Assembly: GCA_946481135.1 (NCBI GenBank)
Contig: CAMLMQ010000087.1
Coordinates: 1-11,427 of the forward strand
Length of the DNA stretch: 11,427 nucleotides
DNA from: an uncultured Microbacteriaceae bacterium
GTDB taxonomy: Bacteria > Actinomycetota > Actinomycetes > Actinomycetales > Microbacteriaceae
Reading direction: 5' to 3'
The first letter of the stretch is position 1. The number at the start of each line of letters is the position of its first letter. The notes beneath the pieces were generated by a model. It worked only from the letters and a program-made list of their open reading frames with translations. It did no database searches and had not been told where the DNA came from. A program made the translations under genes and the position numbers. Positions 7,096 to 11,427 of the stretch are shown piece by piece.

Positions 7096-8178
7096 CTACG
7101 CGCGGCGGTCGGCGCGCGCCTCGAGCACGAGGTCGACCATCCGGTCGGCGGCGTCGCGGGTACCGGTCGACGACATCCGCACCGCCATGTCGGCGACCAG
7201 GGCACGGTCGTCGAGCAGCCTCGGCAGCTCGCGCGCGACGTAGGCCGGCGTGAAGTCGGCGTCGGCGACGAGCAGCGCGCCGCCCGCACGCACCGCACCG
7301 CGGGCGTTGAGCGCCTGCTCGCCGTTGCCCACCGGGTAGGGCACGAAGACGGCCGGCACCCCGACGGCCGCGAGCTCGCACACGGTCGCCGCTCCCGCAC
7401 GCGAGACCGCGAGATCCGCTGCGGCGAGAACGAGATCCATGCGATCGCAGTACTCGAGGATGTGGTAGCCGGTGAGTCCCGGATCGGCGACGGGGCTGCG
7501 GGAACCGGTGACGTGCAGCACCTGCCAGCCCGTACCGAGGAGCGCCGCGATCGACGCCGCGACGCTCTCGTTGAGCCGCCGCGCGCCCGTCGAGCCGCCC
7601 GTGACGAGCAGCAGCGGGCGCACCGGGTCGAGTCCGAACACTCGGACCGCCTCCGCGCGCGCGGCGGGACGGTCGAGGCGCTCGATCTCGGCGCGCAGCG
7701 GCAGGCCGACGATGCGGGCGTGCCGCAGCGGCGTGTCGGGGAAGGTGACCCCGACGTGACGAGTCCAGAGCGTCGCGAGACGGTTCGCCATCCCGGGTCG
7801 GGCGTTCTGCTCGTGCACCGCGATGGGCAGTCGCTCCCCCCGCGCGGCGGCGTAGGCCGGGGCCGAAGCGTACCCGCCGAAGCCGACGACGACGTCGACG
7901 CCGCGGTCGCGCAGGATGCTCCGCGTGCGCGCGACCGCCGCCCGCCAGCGCCCCGGGAAGTGCAGCGCGTCGCGGCCGGGCCGTCGCGGGAACGGCAGCC
8001 GGGGAACCGTGACGAGCTCGTATCCCCGCTCCGGCACCAGCCGCGCCTCCAGCCCCTCGGCGGTACCCAGCACGAGCACCTCGGCGTCGGACTCGCGCTC
8101 GCGCAGACGGTCGGCGGTCGCGAGCAGCGGGTTCACGTGCCCGGCGGTGCCTCCGCCCGCGAACAGGTAGGTCGTCAC
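7096..8178 (-). CDS. murG: Lipid II synthase (GlcNAc transferase) MurG
   Basis: MurG transfers GlcNAc from UDP-GlcNAc to lipid I on the inner membrane face, making lipid II. The protein has 360 residues and a GT-B fold. The N-terminal glycine-rich loop is FAGGGTAGHVNP (6-17). It continues with VVGFGGYASAPA and the acceptor-side HEQNARPGMANR, then a linker to the donor domain with LLLVTGGSTGARRLNE. The UDP-GlcNAc site is SRAGAATVCELAAVGVPAVFVPYPVGNGEQALNA. All family landmarks are present. The start is GTG at 8178, overlapping the ftsW stop in the sequence GTGA, a typical translational-coupling arrangement that ties lipid II synthesis to its polymerase. Confidence 0.97.
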   Translation of the reverse strand: MTTYLFAGGGTAGHVNPLLATADRLRERESDAEVLVLGTAEGLEARLVPERGYELVTVPRLPFPRRPGRDALHFPGRWRAAVARTRSILRDRGVDVVVGFGGYASAPAYAAARGERLPIAVHEQNARPGMANRLATLWTRHVGVTFPDTPLRHARIVGLPLRAEIERLDRPAARAEAVRVFGLDPVRPLLLVTGGSTGARRLNESVAASIAALLGTGWQVLHVTGSRSPVADPGLTGYHILEYCDRMDLVLAAADLAVSRAGAATVCELAAVGVPAVFVPYPVGNGEQALNARGAVRAGGALLVADADFTPAYVARELPRLLDDRALVADMAVRMSSTGTRDAADRMVDLVLEARADRRA

Positions 8179-9416
8179 CGGACGATTCTGCCCGCTCGCG
8201 TCACGTCGACGGGACCGCTGAGCGGCTCGGGACGGTGGCGCGCGAACGAGAGCACTACGCCGATCGCCGCCATCGTGGTGAGCAGGGCGGACCCGCCCGC
8301 CGAGACGAGGGGCAGCGGCACGCCGAGCACCGGCAGCACGCCGAGCACGACCGCGATGTTGACGAAGGCCTGACCGATGATCCAGGTCATCACGGCGCCG
8401 GTCGCGAGCTTGGCGAACGGGTCACGCACCATCCGAATGATGCGGATGAAGCAGATCGTCAGCAGCACGAACAGGGCGAGCACGAGGACGCAGCCGACGA
8501 GACCGAGCTCCTCGCCGATGATCGCGAAGATGAAGTCGTTGTCGGCTTCCGGGATCCACGACCACTTCCCGGCGGAGTTGCCGAGGCCGACGCCGAACAC
8601 GCCGCCGTGCGCGAGCGCCTCCCAGCCGTGCACGGTCTGCCAGCACTCGTTGCCGAGTAGCGCCGGGTCGGTGCAGCCCGACAGCCACGCGTCGATGCGG
8701 TCGCGTCGGGAGAGGCTGAGGGTCGCGACGAACGCCGCCGCGAGGGCGATCGCGGCGACGGCGACCGAGAGATGCCGCAGGCGCACCCCGGCGAAGAAGA
8801 GCGTGCCGAGCGTGAGCATGATGATGATCGACGCCGACCCGAGGTCGTTGCCGAGCAGCACGAGCCCGACCGCGACGGCGACGATCGGACCGACCGGCAC
8901 GAGCACGTGCCGCCACTCGTCGAGCAGATGCGACTTCTTGACGAGGATCCAGGGCAGCCAGACCACGAGCGAGAGCTTGATGAGCTCCGACGGCTGCGCG
9001 GTGAAGGCGCCGAAGTCGAGCCAGCCGCGGTTGCCGCCGGTCTCGTAGCCGAGTTCGGTGAAGACCAGCAGCTGGAGGGCGACGCCGAGGATGACCGCCC
9101 ATCCCGCCCAGCGCTTCCAGAACGTGATCGGGGCGCGCGCGGCGAGCAGCATGAGCGGAAGACCGATGACGGCGTAGAGCCCCTGCCGCGCGGCGCGCGC
9201 GAAGAAGTCGCCGTCGGCGATGCGCGACTCGATCGACGACGACGACAGCACCATCACGAGCCCGAAGGCGAGCAGGAAGATCGTGGTGCCGAGCAGGAGG
9301 AAGAACTCCGGCGTCTCGGCGGCGAACAGCCGCCGCACGGCGACGACGGCGGTCGGGACGGGCTTCGGCGGCGGCTCAGCCGTCGCGGCCGGGCGGCGTC
9401 GCGGGGTTCTCTCCAC
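8175..9416 (-). CDS. ftsW: Septal peptidoglycan glycosyltransferase FtsW (SEDS family)
   Basis: FtsW polymerises lipid II at the septum together with FtsI. The protein has 413 residues. A cytoplasmic Pro/Arg-rich N-terminus of about 36 residues precedes roughly ten transmembrane segments. SEDS motifs seen are FGLVMVLSSSS (51-61), GGNRGWLDFGAFTAQPSELIKL (127-148), DLGSA (191-195), GVFGVGLGNS (272-281) and WIPEADNDFIFAIIGEELG (287-305). In the last, D294 is the expected catalytic aspartate of the large outside loop. PLPLVSAGGSALL near the end is also typical. The DLG motif is preceded by GN instead of the more usual QP or EP. The outside loop carries two cysteines (about 248 and 258). GTG at 9416 is chosen because GGGAGG lies 5 bases upstream; an in-frame ATG at 9446 lacks one. 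It overlaps murD by 41 bases and murG by 4. Confidence 0.96.
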   Translation of the reverse strand: MERTPRRRPAATAEPPPKPVPTAVVAVRRLFAAETPEFFLLLGTTIFLLAFGLVMVLSSSSIESRIADGDFFARAARQGLYAVIGLPLMLLAARAPITFWKRWAGWAVILGVALQLLVFTELGYETGGNRGWLDFGAFTAQPSELIKLSLVVWLPWILVKKSHLLDEWRHVLVPVGPIVAVAVGLVLLGNDLGSASIIIMLTLGTLFFAGVRLRHLSVAVAAIALAAAFVATLSLSRRDRIDAWLSGCTDPALLGNECWQTVHGWEALAHGGVFGVGLGNSAGKWSWIPEADNDFIFAIIGEELGLVGCVLVLALFVLLTICFIRIIRMVRDPFAKLATGAVMTWIIGQAFVNIAVVLGVLPVLGVPLPLVSAGGSALLTTMAAIGVVLSFARHRPEPLSGPVDVTRAGRIVR

Positions 9417-10911
9417 CGCTGCCTCCCGTCCATTCCCGTACCGCATCGGCGAACCGGCGACCCCGGTCCGCGTAGTCGGTGAACTGGTCCATCGACGCCG
9501 CCGCCGGGGCCAGCAGCACCACGTCGCCCGCGCGGGCGAAGGAGGCCGCTGCCCGCACGGCGGCGAGCATCACCTCAGTCTCCGACTCGTCGACCTCGAC
9601 GACCGGGACGCCGGGCGCGTGTCGCGCGAACGCCTCACGGAGCGTCGACCGGTCACGACCGACGAGCACCGCGCCGCGCAGCCGCGTCGCGTGCCGCCGC
9701 ACGAGCGGAGCGGGGTCGACGCCCTTGAGCAGCCCCCCCGCGATCCAGACGACCGACTCGAAGGCCGCGAGGGCGGCGTTCGCGGCGTGGGCGTTCGTCG
9801 CCTTCGAGTCGTCGACGAAGCGCACCCCGTCGGATTCGAGCACGAGCTCGGTGCGATGCGCGTCGACGGCGAAGCCGCGGATCGCCTCCCGGATGGCTGC
9901 GGGCTCGACGCCGGCGGCCCGGGCGAGGGCCGCCGCGGCGAGGGTGTTCGCGATGCCGTGCGGGGTCGCGAGTCCCGCGGTCCGGAGGTCGTCGAGGGTG
10001 GCGAGCTCGAGCGCGGCATTGCGGCGGTCCTCGAGGAACGCGCGGTCGACGAGGATGTCCTCGACCAGTCCGAGATCGCTCGGGCCCGGCATCCCGAGCG
10101 TGAAGCCGATCGCGCGCGCCCCCTCCTGCACCTCGGCGTCTTCGACCATCTCGCGCGTCGCGAGGTCGGCCTGGTTGAACACGCACGCGACCCGCGTGTT
10201 CGCGTAGACCTTCGCCTTCGCGTCGCGGTAGCCCTGCTTCGACCCGTGCCAGTCGAGGTGGTCGTCGTCGAGGTTGAGGCACACGCTCGCGAGCGGCGCG
10301 AGCTCGCCACCGGGGTGGGTGTTGATCCAGTGCAGCTGGTAGCTCGAGAGCTCGACGACGAGCACGTCGAACCCCGCGGGGTCGCGGATCGCATCGAGCA
10401 CGGGGATGCCGATGTTGCCCGCGGGCGCCGCGCGCACTCCCCCGGCGACGAGCATCGTCGCCGTGAGCTGCGTCGTCGTCGTCTTGCCGTTGGTGCCCGT
10501 GACGCCGATCCACTCCACGGGCGTGCCGTCGGGCCGCGGCACCTTGTCGCGCAGGCGCCACGCGAGCTCGATGTCGCCCCAGACCGGGATGCCGTGGGCC
10601 GCCGCCCAGAGCAGCAGGGCGTGATCGGGGTGGTAGCCGGGCGACACGACGACCAGTTCGGGGCCGAACGCGGGCAGCTCATCCGGCACCGTCGTCTCGT
10701 CGGGGTGGAGCACGAGGCGCGCGCCGATCACATCGAGCAACTGGCGGTGCTCGTCGGAGGCCTTCGCCGCGACGACGAGCACGTCGGCGCGGAGTTCGAC
10801 GAGCGTGTCGGCGACCGAGAAGCCGCTCACGCCGACCCCGAGCACGGCGACCCGCAGACCCGACCAGTCGGCGCGCCAGCTGGTGAGGGTCGAGAGCTCC
10901 CGCGACGTCAT
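9376..10911 (-). CDS. murD: UDP-N-acetylmuramoyl-L-alanine--D-glutamate ligase MurD
   Basis: MurD adds D-glutamate to UDP-MurNAc-L-Ala with ATP in the cytoplasm. The protein has 511 residues, longer than the roughly 440 of E. coli MurD but within what is seen in actinobacteria. The N-terminal domain has [17 protein letters not shown] (21-37) and [14 protein letters not shown] (87-100). The P-loop is [12 protein letters not shown] (136-147), followed by [11 protein letters not shown] and [12 protein letters not shown] of the central domain. The C-terminal domain carries the MurD-specific [28 protein letters not shown] and [23 protein letters not shown] Gly/Pro-rich tail of about 15 residues follows and is partly encoded in the overlap with ftsW. 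ATG at 10911 overlaps the mraY stop (ATGA). This is one of only three ATG starts in the window. The ribosome site is weak, consistent with coupling to mraY. Confidence 0.97.
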   Translation of the reverse strand: MTSRELSTLTSWRADWSGLRVAVLGVGVSGFSVADTLVELRADVLVVAAKASDEHRQLLDVIGARLVLHPDETTVPDELPAFGPELVVVSPGYHPDHALLLWAAAHGIPVWGDIELAWRLRDKVPRPDGTPVEWIGVTGTNGKTTTTQLTATMLVAGGVRAAPAGNIGIPVLDAIRDPAGFDVLVVELSSYQLHWINTHPGGELAPLASVCLNLDDDHLDWHGSKQGYRDAKAKVYANTRVACVFNQADLATREMVEDAEVQEGARAIGFTLGMPGPSDLGLVEDILVDRAFLEDRRNAALELATLDDLRTAGLATPHGIANTLAAAALARAAGVEPAAIREAIRGFAVDAHRTELVLESDGVRFVDDSKATNAHAANAALAAFESVVWIAGGLLKGVDPAPLVRRHATRLRGAVLVGRDRSTLREAFARHAPGVPVVEVDESETEVMLAAVRAAASFARAGDVVLLAPAAASMDQFTDYADRGRRFADAVREWTGGSGGENPATPPGRDG

Positions 10912-11427
10912 GGGGTGCGGCTGACCCATTCGAGGTAGAACAGGCCGACGCCCGCCGCGACGAACAGGGCGGCGATGATCCAGAACCTGACGACGACGGT
11001 GATCTCGGCCCAGCCACGCAGTTCGAAGTGGTGGTGCAGGGGGCTCATCAGGAACACCCGCCGACCCTCGCCGAAGCGCCACTTCGTGACCTTGAACCAG
11101 ACGCGCTGGATGATGACCGAGCCCGTCGTCACGATGAACAGGCCCGCGATGAGCACGAGCAGCAGTTCGGTGCGGGTGAGGATCGCGAGCGCGGCGAGGG
11201 CACCGCCGAGCCCCATCGAGCCGGTGTCGCCCATGAAGATCTTCGCGGGCGTCGTGTTCCACCAGAGGAACCCGACGAGCGCACCGCACAGCGCCGCCGC
11301 GGCGACCGCGAGGTCGAGCGGGTCGCGCACCTCGTAGCACCGGTAGAAGTCGGGGCCGCCGATGATGTTGGGGTTGAAGCACGACTGGTTGGCCTGCCAG
11401 AAGCCGATGAAGATGTACGCCGAGATC
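10908..11427 (-). CDS. mraY: Phospho-MurNAc-pentapeptide transferase MraY (3' part, cut by window edge)
   Basis: MraY transfers phospho-MurNAc-pentapeptide from UDP to undecaprenyl phosphate, forming lipid I in the membrane. The last 172 residues are visible and the start lies beyond base 11427. The fragment has an exposed loop with two cysteines (16 and 30 of the visible part: NQSCFN and YRCYE) before [16 protein letters not shown]. The active-site segment [19 protein letters not shown] has the catalytic-site aspartate in FMGD. Helices then alternate with the cytoplasmic loop [18 protein letters not shown], the HHH motif of the family, and the fragment ends with a final helix and the short tail YLEWVSRTP. 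The stop overlaps the murD start by four bases. Gene order predicts murF and murE beyond the window edge. Confidence 0.96.
   Translation of the reverse strand, partial: ISAYIFIGFWQANQSCFNPNIIGGPDFYRCYEVRDPLDLAVAAAALCGALVGFLWWNTTPAKIFMGDTGSMGLGGALAALAILTRTELLLVLIAGLFIVTTGSVIIQRVWFKVTKWRFGEGRRVFLMSPLHHHFELRGWAEITVVVRFWIIAALFVAAGVGLFYLEWVSRTP

Noticed and set aside
4754..7243. Very long open frame on the plus strand opposite ftsQ and murC
   Set aside because: Antisense to two clearly conserved genes. The translation is Arg/Ser/Ala-rich without any family motif, as expected where third positions are nearly always G or C and antisense stops are rare.
9417..9446. ATG at 9446 as ftsW start
   Set aside because: No Shine-Dalgarno precedes it, while GTG at 9416 has GGGAGG at ideal spacing. 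It remains possible.
9220..10938. Long plus-strand frame opposite murD and the ftsW 5' end
   Set aside because: Same shadow effect; its Arg/Glu/Asp/His-rich composition is the complement of MurD codons.
1..11427. Mobile element, CRISPR array, defence or other novel multi-gene system
   Set aside because: All genes belong to known wall, division or housekeeping families in conserved order. No repeats, integrase or transposase motifs or composition break were seen.

Overview
The window is a GC-rich (roughly 70 % by eye) piece of the division and cell-wall (dcw) cluster of an actinobacterium, most likely a member of the Microbacteriaceae or a close Micrococcales relative. The grounds are the gene order, the absence of ftsA with sepF present instead, a Wag31-type DivIVA ending in a Pro/Gln/Tyr tail, an FtsZ ending in DLDIPEFLK, and heavy use of GTG starts. 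The genus assignment is inference; no 16S or other marker lies in the window.

Every gene is on the minus strand, so transcription runs from high to low coordinates. In that order: mraY (3' part only), murD, ftsW, murG, murC, ftsQ, a 139-bp leader, ftsZ, yggS, sepF, a 153-bp leader, divIVA, lspA, and an RluA/RluD-type pseudouridine synthase cut off by the window edge. Genes are packed tightly: mraY/murD and ftsW/murG share 4 bases, murD/ftsW overlap by about 41 bases, ftsZ/yggS are 2 bases apart, and lspA/rluD share 1 base. The only noncoding stretches above 100 bases lie upstream of ftsZ and divIVA; both contain inverted repeats and are the likeliest sites of extra promoters or leader control.

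Functionally, MraY and MurG make lipid I and lipid II, MurC and MurD build the UDP-MurNAc peptide, and FtsW polymerises lipid II at the septum. FtsQ belongs to the divisome scaffold, FtsZ forms the ring, SepF ties FtsZ to the membrane, and DivIVA/Wag31 directs polar growth. YggS is a PLP-homeostasis protein that usually travels with sepF. LspA matures lipoproteins, and the last gene modifies rRNA uridines.

I found no mobile element, CRISPR array, tRNA or rRNA, toxin-antitoxin or defence module, and no sign of a new multi-gene system. What deserves a second look is regulatory: mutually exclusive hairpins and an alternative in-frame start in the divIVA leader, two inverted repeats in the ftsZ leader, the lack of yggT between sepF and divIVA, and cysteine pairs in predicted outside loops of MraY and FtsW.
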